This document shows positions 22,930 to 34,439 of a DNA stretch of 64,000 bases, piece after piece (position 1 is the first letter of the stretch; every line of letters begins with the position of its first letter). The DNA lies in contig JALMLS010000577.1 in assembly GCA_038496445.1 (NCBI GenBank), forward strand, positions 310,001 to 374,000. The letters are read 5' to 3'. The notes beneath the pieces are model-generated. The model searched no databases, was not told the DNA's origin, and saw only the letters and a program-made list of their open reading frames with translations. Source of the DNA: Trichosphaerium sp. ATCC 40318 (Eukaryota; Discosea; Flabellinia; Trichosidae). A program made the translations under genes and the position numbers.

Positions 22930-23926
22930 ATGGAAACCGTACAACAAGCAACCAACAAAACTTTTCAACTTGGAAGAGGAGTATGGAACGTACCAATATG
23001 TAAGCTTCTCCAACTGTACAAGAACTTGTTCTTGTGTGAAGATAAGGTACAGTACAAAGCATTCAACAGCATGTGAGCGTTCAATATCTCATTTTTTATT
23101 TGATAGCTCCAATTTTCAATCTGCAAAGAGACAAAGTCTTTACATCTTGTATGGCCTCAACCTGGTGGTGACAGTAACTCAGTCAAAGTTGAGGAAGGTA
23201 TAATTGTCGAGATAGCGAAAAACGATAATAATAAAGGTATGTAATCGAGATCAACATTTCTTTTTGTAGCAGCTAAGACTGAGACTAATTTTCTAATTTT
23301 TAGGTGTTTATTATGTCAGCGCTTTTGAAACCAAGTTCACTCTTCAAACGCTTTACTACATTGGTATGAGAGGTGAAAGACCTCCTATTGGAACACTTCT
23401 CGTATCTATCAAGGGTGATCCGAGTTGTATCAATCATGTCGAACCAGCAACACCAAAACAAAAAGTGTCTTCTTCGCTATGTCGTTTTATCACATGTGAC
23501 GACACTGAAGGCTGTGGTGTCAAGAAGCTGTGTATATGCAGAAGACCGAAACACCGTTGTCAACCAATCCACACAATTGATAACTTGTGTATTAAAGCAT
23601 GTGAGAAAAAAGCACACAAAGCGTTCTTGATCTCTCAAATGAAACACGTGTACCTCGATCCGAAATACGTTGACAATGTTCTCATCAAATATTTGGATGG
23701 AGATACAAAGGCAAAGCTACATGGAACCTCTTCATTCAGATGTCCATTCTGCCTCGAAAAATCATTCACTTTCAATGAGCTAAGAGTGCACACTTACAAA
23801 GTACATGACTATCGTCAAGCGGCCAACCATGTACCTCAACTCATTCCTGCACCTGGAGGTGCAGCGTGGGCTGACAATCCTTGGTGGGAGTTAGCATACA
23901 ACAATTGGAAAAAATTCTGTATGTAA
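22930..23926 (+). CDS. C2H2-finger protein of unknown role, copy 2
   Basis: Exons 22930-23046, 23107-23236 and 23304-23926 join in frame to 289 aa, with the same architecture and intron phases as copy 1. The finger reads CPFC, 12 residues, H, four residues, H, and the C-terminal NPWW block is kept. Exon 1 and the 5' part of exon 3 are almost unchanged against copy 1. The second half of exon 2 (after WPQPG), intron 2 and parts of the C-terminal third are strongly changed. The role is unknown. Confidence 0.8.
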
Positions 23927-24011
23927 AACAACCTAACGGTTGAACGACTTTCTAATGTATCATAATAAATACTCAGCAACATTTTCATTTAATTAAGATT
24001 CGCCTTTGTCT

Positions 24012-24105
24012 TAGATTCATTTCAAACAGTAATAAGAAACCAAGTACAGTCACTGTATTAACGCAACAAGGAACCCTTGTTTATGCCCAAACATAAACTT
24101 TCTCT
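24012..24105. repeat. Dispersed repeat, copy 1 (partner 37657-37750)
   Basis: About 90 bp downstream of the finger gene match 37657-37750 at roughly 80% by eye: TTTCAAACAGTA, CCAAGTAC, ACTGTATTAACGCAAC and CCAAACATAAA recur in the same order and spacing. It is not part of a recognised gene and could be a remnant of a mobile element. Confidence 0.6.
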
Positions 24106-24194
24106 CCTCTAAATAAACTATCCTTGCATGCTAGAGTTCACTCAGTTTTTGAGTTTTTATTTACATTACACCACGATTTCTCCTTTTAAGAAGT

Positions 24195-24420
24195 CTACAA
24201 ATAGTAGCAACATTCAACAAACGAATGACTACACAACCCGGACACTTGATCTTCGTCATCATCTAGATGTATCTTACAGAAAAGGCACTCGCAATCAGAA
24301 GGCTCATCTTCGGTATTTGTGCACGGGCAACACTAACAACAACAAGCAATCGGCCACACGCAACATAAACAAGTATAAAGCACAACTGGGCCGTGATGAC
24401 AAATACAGCACTCGTACCAC
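24195..24420 (-). CDS. Possible Cys-rich (RING-like) exon pair
   Basis: On the minus strand two short open blocks carry paired cysteines and histidines: WYECCICHHGPVVLYTCLCC, then after a possible acceptor CCPCTNTEDEPSDCECLFC and LCSHSFVECCYYL with stop at 24195. The density of C-x2-C pairs suggests a zinc-binding domain. The intron between the blocks would be unusually short and the start is not found, so this may be a chance frame or a pseudogene. Confidence 0.25.
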
Positions 24421-24612
24421 TTTAAGTAGTATTTTTTCCTTATTTTGTACAGGACATGCTTTGTAAAGCTCAAAAATAGAGTATGTGAACGTTTTAGACT
24501 AATTTTGACTTGCTTACTCATTTTGCGCATACTCGTTTGCCAAGTTTGTTTTCTCAATTATTTCCTAGTATTTGATTCTAAATTACTTTATTGGTTTTTT
24601 TTTTCTCTTTTT

Positions 24613-26930
24613 CTAACTCCAAACGATTGTTCCAGGTGTACGTGGTGGTGCAGCTGAATTAATGGCAGATTGTCGGGGTAATGAAGGAATAGACGGTGGC
24701 ATCTCTAGAGATGGAGGTTCGTCTTCTAGAGGAGCCACACCGCTCATATTGGTTAGAACTGTTTGGTCTAAAGCGATAGAGCCTTGAGCATTATTATGCG
24801 GATGTCTTTGGGCGAATTTCTTCTGTCTCTTCGCCTCCCTTCTGGAGCGTGTTAAGAAGTAGACGATCATGATAATGATCGATGTTAAGATTATTAGAGC
24901 TACAATTATCCAAATCCATATTGGAAGAGGTTCTTGACACTCCTCTACAGTAAAGAAGATGGCTACCATTTTCTAGAGCAAGAGTCAACAAAAAAAAAAA
25001 CATGCGCGTAGTTGATTTTTGTCTACTTACACCTATAACCTTTAGTTCTCTTGTTTCTTTAATACAATCTGTCCTTTGTATGACTTGTTTAAACTCTGGA
25101 AGCTCGAATGTACATGATTCATTCGCGAAATGAACCAGAGATACTATTTGTTGATCTTGTCCTATGAAATCATCACCAATGGTGATATTTAGATTCGATA
25201 TCTCTAAACAATCGTTTGTCTACAATAAAAAGTGTCAAAATAAAGACTTAACTACATTGTTTAAGTGAGATTTCTTTCGTACAGTTATGTTGATTGAAGG
25301 CAATTCTACATTAGTGTCTATAGCAAACACAAACGTCTTATTTCCAAAGTTTACATTATGACTTAAAATTATAGGTCTAGCTATAGTAACTACTTCATCT
25401 GAACACACTGAAGCACAACCTTGAATGCATCCACATTCATCACAATCCTCGCTGATGCTAGATTTTTTTTAAGAACAAAGACAAAAAATAGAGGTTCGTA
25501 CCAAACTTGTAATAGGTTTTCTGATTCTGGCGACATAGTAGGTTCTGTTGTAGGTACTATTGTAGGTGCTATTGATGTTGGAGATATTGTAGGCGGTGGT
25601 GATGTTGTTGGAGGTGTTGTAGTTGGTGCTACTGTTACCGGTGGCGATGTCGTTGGAGATGCTGTTGTTGGTGCTACTGTTACCGGTGGCAAAGTTGGCG
25701 GTGTTACAATAGCAGTACAATGACCTTGTCTGTTGCCAGGATTTGTTGTACAAACTTGATTGGATGCACATGAAGCTACACAATAGCTCGCTAAATCATT
25801 AACCATTGAGAGGGCACTACAAAAAAAAATTAAGAACAACGTAAGTTGCCATGTCTGTACTTGTAGTATTCCAAATTGCTCATGAAATTTTGCTCAGAAA
25901 CTATCTCCCCACTCGATACTATGAAAATGGCACTGCCAGGAGCCAACAAGGTCATTGAAGATACAGTTATATCGATACCAACTAGACCAGAACTAGGTGG
26001 TGCCGCAGTGAAGGTATCGTTGTTTAGCCTATTGTTATGTTATATATTAATATATTAAAGGCAAATACATACTCTATAACACCACCCTCTATTGGAAGTT
26101 GGATAACGTCGCCATATAGCATTCCTCTACCAAGTACTGGAGATGATATACTAATTATCCGCTCTTGTATGCCTTGAAGTGAATACACGGATAAGCTATG
26201 GTTTTCAGCTCTTTCAGTTGTAATATATAATTCCTCATTCCCTAAATTAACCATTACTATTAATAACAAGTTAAATTGAAACAAAACAATTTAATGACAA
26301 CTTGCGTATCATAATTCTTCCTGTTTGCACTGAATTGGAAAAAGGCAATTCCCAACTGGTAACATTTTGGTGCTCTACTACATCTCTAGTACTAAGTCAG
26401 TACGCTATGCAGTAACTATACTATTAATTGTACGCGTTTTTGTCCACCAGTAATGTGTGCTTGTACAGAGTACTCCCAATCGTAGTGTAAAAATACCATG
26501 TGTTATCTTTCAGATGCAACGTAAAGCACTCAGGCTTGCCATCCAGTACAAAAACAAGTTTAGCTTCATTTGAGTCTAGGCGCGCATGAGTGATAACATG
26601 ACTTACCTGTCGTACCATCAGTAATATTTAATCGTTTAACGTCATATTCGCTAGCGTTAAGATTATTTGGTTCGGTAAAGTATAAATCGCCTAACTATCT
26701 TAGCATGTTCAGTGTCTTTAATTCGTACCTAAAGGACCAAACTGTAAACAATCGCAGGAAGTAACATTATTGGTGGTATTAAACGCTGTAACCAAGTCTT
26801 TTTCGCTATCTACCATCAGGATACCTCTATTTTCGGTGCTGATGAACAACGACTGAGCAGCGTTTGTTAAATTGGCATGCACTGCAGCCAACACGCAAAA
26901 AAAGGCAACGCAGTACACTTGCCAAGCCAT
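24613..26930 (-). CDS. Type I membrane protein with Pro/Thr stalk
   Basis: Starts at 26930 with a signal peptide (MAWQVYCVAFFCVLAAVHA). Several exons then give blocks such as SLFISTENRGILMVDS, GDLYFTEPNNLNASEYDVK, KLVFVLDGKPECFTLHLKDN and EELYITTERAENHSLSVYSL, which have the rhythm of beta-propeller blades (YWTD/LDLR-like), with many N-glycosylation sites. Next come a small six-Cys segment (CVASCASNQVCTTNPG), a Thr/Pro-rich mucin-like stalk (repeats of VAPTT and PTTSPP), a membrane-proximal domain, one TM helix (IWIWIIVALIILTSIIIMIV) followed by RSRREAKRQKK, and a Pro/Ser-rich cytoplasmic tail ending at 24613. One intron appears to use a GC donor (26305). The role is unknown; a surface receptor or adhesion protein is inferred. 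Confidence 0.7.
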
Positions 26931-27063
26931 GTATGTAACCCCAATATGCGCTGCGTACTCAGTACACAAAATATAAGTTAAGGAGGCTTTATATCTGCTT
27001 AAATCAACATTGCGTTGCTATGTTATGTACACTATATCTTCTTACAACTTGCTAACACATTCC

Positions 27064-28966
27064 TTACAGTATAGACTTTAACTTCTTTTTTCGCTCACGA
27101 ACATAATCTTCTGGTAAGTCGAATAAAGACGCATCAATATTATCTCTCTCCTCATAATTCAAGAACTGAACTACTGCAAATACTGTTGGAAATACAGGCA
27201 CTTCTAAAAACAAAGAATGATCAGTTCTGAAGGTTTGTTTTTTTTCTTCCAAAAAACGCTCATTTGGTATATAAATTAACAAAACGTACCGAGTTTGACA
27301 GGGAATAAGCCATCGTCAGGTAAAAGTTTTATGAAATCGGCAACTTTCTTAAAATGTTTCTGTGTAGGGGAAAGGCATTCAAAAATAGGTAAAATATCAT
27401 CTAGCGTCCGTGGAAACTCATCTGTAAGGAAAACGGTCCCTTTGAATTTTTTGTCACGTAGTTGAACACTTTCGTTTTTGTAGAGTAACGGCACTTCGTT
27501 GTCTGTGCCCTTCTAAACGCCAATAAATACGTTACAACTACTTTGCGGTGTTTTTCGAAATGAACACAACGAAAACCGAAAAAAAAATACCGTACCGCCA
27601 TATACTCATCAAAATCCCACCCTGTAAGATCGTCACCTTTTGAGTTGTTAATTTTTACGCGTTGTGAAGACTCCTTAACATCGCTTTGTAAAGTACAAAC
27701 ACGTTGCTGGACGCTACAATACGCGTTAGTAAACCATGTAGCAATATAGGCAGTAACAAATAGATTCGCTAGTTTCAAATACGTACTGGTACACAAGACC
27801 ATCCACGGCATACAATTTAGCACCAAAGTCGCCAACGGAACCCGTTTTGTGGTATCCTCGCCAAGTTTTACTCGGCTGCGCAAGTAAGCAAAAATACATG
27901 CCAAAAAAATAAGTTTGAGGTGGACGTACAGAGATTGTAATTTCTTTAGTATGTGCCCTTGCATGCATGAGTTGTTGGTGCATAAGCTCCTCAAGTTCAT
28001 GCTCCGTAACTGAGTGCTGTTTAGGCTTGATACCCATAACTTTATCATATTTCTTTTGAATGTGGTCTACAATATACAAGCCATCGACAGTACCTTTATA
28101 AACCTTTCAGGTCGGATATTCAAGTGAAAAAAAAAGAAGAATAATTTTTCTGTACCGTCATCCTCCGTTTTTAACAAAATACTTATCTTGCCTCGTAACC
28201 AACGCATATTTTCAAAGCCTAGAAGGCAATAAATAAGAATTAAAGGAACATCAACAAAATTCTCAATCAAACGGTAACATACCAATTAATTGCGTGTCAA
28301 CACGGAAACAATTACCGCGCTTCCAAATAGAATAACTAAACATCAAAATGATTAGTTGGTTTCATTTTTGAGACGCTACATGTGTCAAAACTTTTGTTCT
28401 TCTCGTACGTGTCGCAAGGGCAAAAATGCGATACAAAGGGGATCCATGATTTGAATTCCCATTTCAGTTCCATGTAAAAATCTGGCATCTAGAAGATAGT
28501 TTTAATTAATTGTTTTATTGTACTAAGCGGGCTATATTAATGTACTACGTACGCTTCCAAGTGTTTTTACGGCTTGTGGTATTTTTGTGCCGTAATCTTT
28601 GTACAATACGGATTGAAATGCCGTGTATACTTCTCGCACAATGTCCTTAGAGCCTGTAGCCAAAGACTGACCACGTAAGCATGGGGTTAAGTAATTATTG
28701 TGCTAACGGACCTGCATTACCGGAGACCATCCGCCAGCTGCCTTGGATAGAGGGTCGGCGCCTTTTTCAAGCAAGAACTTTACTACTTGACGCTTCTTTT
28801 GATAAATTGCGTGATGTAACAGGCCATTCTTGTGCTTGTCCTTAACGTTTACATCGAAATTTGGCTGTGCGCTTATCTCTTTAAATTTTTGCGTAAACTC
28901 CTCGTTTGTGCCTTGACAAACGGCTCGAAATAGTGGTTCGTAATTTATTTGTGTTGGTTCGCTCAT
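27064..28966 (-). CDS. ANKRD13-like ankyrin / GPCR-chaperone domain protein
   Basis: The first exon (28966) encodes ankyrin repeats ([36 protein letters not shown]). Downstream exons give [20 protein letters not shown], then [12 protein letters not shown], a middle part, [32 protein letters not shown] and [16 protein letters not shown], ending [17 protein letters not shown]. This order and these motifs match ANKRD13 proteins along the whole GPCR_chapero_1 domain. ANKRD13A/B/D bind ubiquitinated cargo in endocytosis and ANKRD13C chaperones receptors. The C-terminus stops without an obvious ubiquitin-interacting motif, as in ANKRD13C. Function here is inferred from the family. Confidence 0.87.
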
Positions 28967-29421
28967 TTTGTTTGCTTACGCATTTATTGACGCAGCGCTT
29001 TCCAAAATATTTAAACGAAAAACCGCCACAAATTCAACGCGATTCACGGAGCGTTACGCGTAGCGACAGAGTGGCGAGTAATAGGTTTACAAAAGGTAAG
29101 TACAACAGTTGGTAAATTGAAGAAAAGCTGGTCAGTACGAGGCTTCTGGCTATATTACGCATTGCCTAGTACATTGTTAGTAGCCACGCTCGATCCACGG
29201 TGGTAGACGTAGCATGCAATTGCTCGTGAGGTTGTCATAGATTCATTGAACAGTTCAATTTGAGCCCGTGGATAGTCGCACAGGCTCTTAAACTTGCTTT
29301 ATTCTCAGTGTAGAAGCGCTGGCATACTGACGGAACAAATGAAAATAATGACTGACCTTAAGCTATTAAGGAAAGTTGTATTCCACTTTCACAAAGTACC
29401 CAAGTCTCCCACAACACACAA

Positions 29422-29955
29422 ATGACGCCAATAGCACAATACCTCCTTTTAGCCATCATCTGCGCTGTGTTTACTACAATCGCTGCAAAAAACACTACAC
29501 AAACAATGCCTCTGGGCTTCCACGTATCCCCTTCAGAAGTAACTACCAAATATCTTTTGTATTCATGCATCGCGGCATCACATAAAATGCTACGCATGAC
29601 AATGTACAAGTTCTCAAGCGATGATGCATACGATACAATCAAAGCAAAAATGAAGAACGAGGTGTCATTCAAATTGTATCTGTACGTAGATGCAACTGAA
29701 AACTCTAAGGACTCAAAACCAGTCAACAAGCTACTAAAGGAGTTTGGATCGGATAGAGTTACACTTGTTTTCTCAGACGCGAAGAAAATGCACGGCAAGT
29801 TTATGATATTCGATGACGCAACCCTTTGGGTTGGTTCCTCCAATCTTACGGACGGAGGAATGACATCTAACACCGAAACAATTACAATAACAAATGACCC
29901 TTTTTTGGTATCTCAAGCTATTAAAGATCATCAAATGCTTATGAACGACTATTAA
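29422..29955 (+). CDS. Secreted single-HKD phospholipase D-type enzyme
   Basis: Intronless, 177 aa. A signal peptide (MTPIAQYLLLAIICAVFTTI, cleavage near AAK) precedes a compact PLD fold. The HKD motif is complete: HGKFMIFD then GSSN at the right spacing (HxKx4Dx6GSxN), followed by NLTDGGMTSNTE as in Nuc/PLD6-type nucleases. Proteins with one HKD act as dimers on DNA, RNA or phospholipid. Export would place the activity in a food vacuole or outside the cell; which substrate is cut cannot be told from sequence. Confidence 0.85.
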   Translation: MTPIAQYLLLAIICAVFTTIAAKNTTQTMPLGFHVSPSEVTTKYLLYSCIAASHKMLRMTMYKFSSDDAYDTIKAKMKNEVSFKLYLYVDATENSKDSKPVNKLLKEFGSDRVTLVFSDAKKMHGKFMIFDDATLWVGSSNLTDGGMTSNTETITITNDPFLVSQAIKDHQMLMNDY

Positions 29956-30415
29956 AAAAGGCTCTTGACGTCAAACCATACCAACAAATTGTAGCATAAA
30001 CCAAATTAAAAAAAACCGTTAAACTCTTGATAGACCACGTGTTGTTTATTTATTGGTTGTCAGGGTACCGACACACAGTAGAATTCTAGTGTGTCGCGTC
30101 TCTGAACAGATTAACTTAATCTGCTTCTTCACTAAGGCATTTAACACTAATTTTTTGCACGGCGCGGTATATCGCGCCTACAGAACGAGGTGCCTCATGT
30201 CAGGTACTCATAGTAAGGATTTCGTAACTAAGTAACTAAAATGCGTAATAAAAGGCAAGAGTAAACGAAAGAGGGTACCAGAACTAAAAAGCAATGAAGA
30301 ATTCGAGGATTTAGTATCAGACGACAGTGGGAGGCTGTTTGTTATTTATTTTGTACATTCAACCGATAAGTACGATCAATTGACTTGTTTCTACCTACTT
30401 ACGCAAATACAGACA

Positions 30416-30778
30416 ATGGATGCGAATTTTGGACCCAATATTCCTGTACGTAGTGACACAGGCGTTTGTGTACATTTTAAACGCATCAAAGGGCGCGGCC
30501 TTAAAACTCAAACCTATTTCTGCGTTTATGAAGCTGTTTTCACTCAAATTGCGACCATGGGTCCTCAAGCTACTTTTAAAACAAGAACACACGCTCTTTC
30601 GGCTTGCTGTAGCAAATTAGTATCACGTCACCCTAAAAACAACGCTAGAGGTCTTGGACGTCAGTACAAGGGTGTATACTTCACCAGAGCGCTTCACGAC
30701 AAAATGCCAGAAACAACTAAAACTTACAATGTAACTGAGTTTCCAACGATCATTTATTTCCAACACGGTATGCAATAA
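30416..30778 (+). CDS. Small basic orphan protein
   Basis: An open frame of 120 aa from MDANFGPNIPVRSDTG. It is rich in Lys/Arg (FKRIKGRGLKTQ, KLVSRHPKNNARGLGRQYKG) with four cysteines and no signal peptide or TM. I see no introns and do not recognise a family. The length and lack of low complexity favour a real gene, but there is no independent support. Confidence 0.45.
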   Translation: MDANFGPNIPVRSDTGVCVHFKRIKGRGLKTQTYFCVYEAVFTQIATMGPQATFKTRTHALSACCSKLVSRHPKNNARGLGRQYKGVYFTRALHDKMPETTKTYNVTEFPTIIYFQHGMQ

Positions 30779-30824
30779 CGTTATTAAAAGGTGAAAGCGA
30801 AAACAACGCTTTATTGGGTTTCTG

Positions 30825-31199
30825 ATGAGTGTCTACGCGTCAATGTCATATTTATTTGTTTTCACTCCAATCAGTGATCAAACAGCTTGTGGAGTGTATT
30901 GACGCGTTGTAGGTGACGAATTGGATCGTCTTGGACCAGATGAATACACACAGACAGATGTCCTTATAAAACAATACAAAAATCCTATTGAAGAGATGGA
31001 TGAACGCTGGGCTAATTTGATTATCGGATTTTTCGCTTTTGGGGCAATAGCAACAATAGTCCTTGTATTTGTCCCGTCTTACCGTGAATCAGCTTTTAAC
31101 CTTTATAAATCAATTGTATCACCTATGTCGAAACAGGAAATGCGAGGAAAACGCTCAAAAAACCTTTCTGAAGCGAGCTTACGTCGGAATAAACGATGA
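30825..31199 (+). CDS. Small single-TM protein of unknown function
   Basis: Two exons fit in phase: 30825-30873 (MSVYASMSYLFVFTPI) and 30913-31199, with a 39-bp intron; 111 aa. The second exon has an acidic start (DELDRLGPDEYTQTDV), one TM helix (LIIGFFAFGAIATIVLVFV) and a basic tail (KQEMRGKRSKNLSEASLRRN). Size and layout recall small inner-membrane subunits of mitochondrial complexes, but I cannot assign a family. Confidence 0.5.
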
Positions 31200-31772
31200 A
31201 AAAAAAAAAAAAAAAAGAACAAAAAAATGCACAGAACAGAACAAGGTGTCGTTTGATGTGGATGGAAATAATTGAAGAAATCTATTATTTATATGGATGA
31301 TTGTGGTTTTTGATATGACTTGGGCTCAATCCTTTCTCATAAACCCAAAAGGCAGAAAGCTTGTTATTTCAAAAAAAAAAAAGGAGCTTGACTTTTTTAT
31401 CATTTCTCTCCGTGTACGGTTCGATGAAATTGAAAAAATTGAAAGGTCTTCGTAACAAAAAATGTACAATAAATACAACCACAAAAAGAACTTCAACATT
31501 TGCCAGTTTATTCACGAACACTTTGATAAATCTTTTTTTTTTTTGATCACTATGTCAAAATGCCACAATGTCACAAGTGTCAAAACACTGACAACAATTT
31601 TCCCGCACAAATGCACTCACAAAAACAAGCTTCCTTACTGTACTGTTACACATATTTTAATGCGTTTCTGTGCAGCTGTGAGTGAAAAAAGGAAGCGCTA
31701 AGACCATGTGACTAAAAATGTTAAGTCAGCTTTCTTTCCTTTCCTGTTTTTATTGTTTTATCGTTTGTACAG

Positions 31773-33848
31773 ATGTTAAATTCGCAAGAGAGGTTTCTTG
31801 ATGTTTTTCCAATAACTGAGCGTGCTAAGAAGCTATGGTATCGTGTAAGAGACTTCATGGTAAACGAGGTATTCCCTCAAGAAGATGCGTTCGAAGAGGC
31901 ATTGGATAAACAGAAAACGTACGTATGTTCGTAATGGATTATACTTAACGTATGTAAAAGCCGTTGGCAGGTGCCAGAAATTATGGAGGTACAGAATAGC
32001 ATATAACCACTATTAACGCTAGTAGACGCTCAAAGCAAAGGCAAAAGCACAAGGATTATGGGTAATAACACCAACTGAATAAAACCAACCAAACTGACTA
32101 AAACTAGAATCTGTGGCTACCTAAGTACTCTAAAAAGGGTGCTGGACTAACCAACCTTGAATACGCCCTTATTTGGTAACGTTAAAAACACTAAATGATT
32201 GACATCTAATAAATCGCTGTAGTGAGCTTATGGGTAGATCTCTAATAGGTACAAAAAAACAGCGGCCAACTTTTGTAGTTTTTTACCGACTGAAAATTTT
32301 TCTTTATCAGGTCCGGAAGTTTTCAATTGTAGCGCACCTGATACAGGCAACATGGAGGTTTTGGTACGTTTTTATTTCCCACATAGTATAGTTCTAACAT
32401 ATTACACCGGTTAGGAGCTTTATGGTAACGACTGCTTCGGATGAGGCACTTTTTTTTGTTTGGTTAACAAACTGACTAAAATCAAGGAAATGAGGAACAA
32501 AAAAAAAGATTTCTTGAACCATTGCTCGAAGGAAAAATCCGATCTTGCTTTGCTATGACAGAACCTGATAATGTAAGTAATCAACTAAGTGATTTTAAAA
32601 GCTTATATCTCATGTTATAGGCATGTTCTGATGCTACGAATGTTTCAACAACAATTACTAGAAGAGGTGATCACTACATCATCAATGGTAAAAAGTGGTG
32701 GACGAGTGGCGCAGGAGGTACGTTTTAAAGAGTGTGGTTTCGAGCTCTCTAAGAAATCTTGAGTAAGAGGCTTGTTTTAACCAAATTTTGGTTAGATCCT
32801 CGTTGCAAAGTAGCTATTTTGATGGGCAAGACTGATACAACACAGCACCGACATAAGCAACAATCTATGATTATTGTGCCTATGGATACTGAAGGTGTTA
32901 AAGTTATCCGATCTCTTAACGTATTTGGTTATGATGATGCGCCTCATGGCCATTGTGAAGGTGAGTGCTTTTCTCTGAAGAAAAATACGAATTCGTATTT
33001 GTGTTTTGGTTCTCGTTTTTTTCTTGTATTTATGACTGTATTAGTTCACTTTACCAACGTGAAGGTACCTGTAAGTTACCTATTGCTTGGTGAAGGACGT
33101 GGGTTTGAGATCGCACAAGTATGGACCGAAAAACACGAGAGAGTGACTTAAGTACTAACTTGTTCGCTTAAGGGACGTCTTGGTCCTGGACGTATTCACC
33201 ACTGTATGAGAACTATTGGTATGACTGAAAGATGTTTTGTACGTCATAAAATATTTATTGCTAAGTAGCTCAAAAGCTAAAAAACAGACATAGGAGCTCA
33301 TGGTAAAGCGTATTCATGAAAGAAGAACTTTTGGTAAAAAAATTGCTGATCACGGTACTGTAATGGATGGTGTTGCTAAATCACGTATGGAAATTGACCA
33401 AGCACGTCTTCTTGTTCTTCAAGCGGCACAAAGAATTGATCAAGTCGGTACTAAAGGAGCAAGGTACGAACGACACTCTTTTTGGGTCAGATGTTTCAAC
33501 ACGAACTTAATTGTATTATGATAGGCGAGAGATTGCTATGATCAAGGTTGTATGTCCTAATATGGCTTGCACTGTTATTGATAGAGCTATCCAAGTGCAT
33601 GGTGGTGCTGGTGTTTGCGATGATTTCATCCTTGCACGTGCTTATGCTTCTCTAAGAACTTTACGGTAAGCATTTAGTTTTTTGTTTTTGCCGTTCTTGA
33701 TTGCATTTGAGAAATATTTCGAGGTTTTTATAGTATTTGACAACATGTGTAACTCTTTGTTAGCCTTGCCGATGGACCTGATGAAGTTCATAATCGTACA
33801 ATTGCACGTCTGGAGTACAAAGAATTCTTTAAACATGCCAAGTTATAA
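31773..33848 (+). CDS. Acyl-CoA dehydrogenase, ACAD10/11 type
   Basis: More than a dozen short exons in phase. It starts [20 protein letters not shown] and continues [58 protein letters not shown], then the flavin-contact [92 protein letters not shown] and [19 protein letters not shown] at 33848. Only the C-terminal dehydrogenase part of ACAD10/11 is present; there is no aminoglycoside-phosphotransferase-like domain in view. It oxidises an acyl-CoA with FAD in mitochondria or peroxisomes. The ATG follows a TTTGTACAG that looks like an acceptor, so a short upstream exon is possible. Confidence 0.92.
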
Positions 33849-34002
33849 AAGTGATGAAAACATAAATATGTATCACAAAACAATAAAAGCTCATTTTCAT
33901 ATTTGTTTTTTTTTTTTTTCAATGTAAATCTCTGTACAAAAAATTCGCTTTGGTCACTTGCAGCATCCTCTAGGCTACTCTAGGTGCATATTAGCATTTT
34001 TT

Positions 34003-34032
34003 TAAGAGTGTTAACTCCATCAAACACTCTTA
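34003..34032. repeat. 10-bp perfect hairpin downstream of ACAD
   Basis: TAAGAGTGTT at 34003-34012 pairs exactly with AACACTCTTA at 34023-34032, with a 10-base loop. It lies about 150 bp after the ACAD stop and could be a 3'-end structure or a chance palindrome. Confidence 0.5.
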
Positions 34033-34097
34033 TTTCTCAAACTCACGTTGGTTATTGGCTTGTGAGTTATTAGTCAAACCAAAAAAAAAAAAGAAGG

Positions 34098-34255
34098 TAT
34101 TATATTCCATTTCAGTCAAGTTAGTCACGTTGTTATTTCACCAGTTATTTTTCGCTCTGGGAACACTTTGTTTGTGTTGTAGTTTTGGAGCACTTTTAAC
34201 AAAAATAAATGACAAAAAAACTTGTTGACTAACTTGACTGAAACGGACAATATTA
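34098..34255. repeat. Inverted repeat pair, possible small MITE
   Basis: 34098-34127 and the reverse complement of 34226-34255 share TTTCAGTCAAGTTAGTCA exactly and continue with partial matches to TATTATATTCC-like ends. The intervening 98 bp are non-coding. The size (158 bp) and the ends suggest a MITE, but I cannot define a clear target-site duplication. Confidence 0.45.
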
Positions 34256-34439
34256 TCATTTCCTTGCTATTAGAATATTTCCTAAAAAAGAAACGAGAAC
34301 GAACTTGCAAGGCTGTAATATTACTCCATATGTTTTTCTTGTTGTTACAAGCTTGCATAAAGTCATTGTTATAGTTTATTTGTAGGAATCATCTATGTAA
34401 TAAACATAGTTGTTTTACAGATGATTAAAGAACCCTTTG

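Noticed and set aside
24128..24466. Plus-strand 112-aa ORF
   Set aside because: Low-complexity Asn/Thr-rich, no motif; the minus strand here shows a more plausible Cys-rich frame.
29358..29873. 171-aa minus-strand ORF
   Set aside because: Antisense to the PLD-type gene, which has a complete HKD motif.
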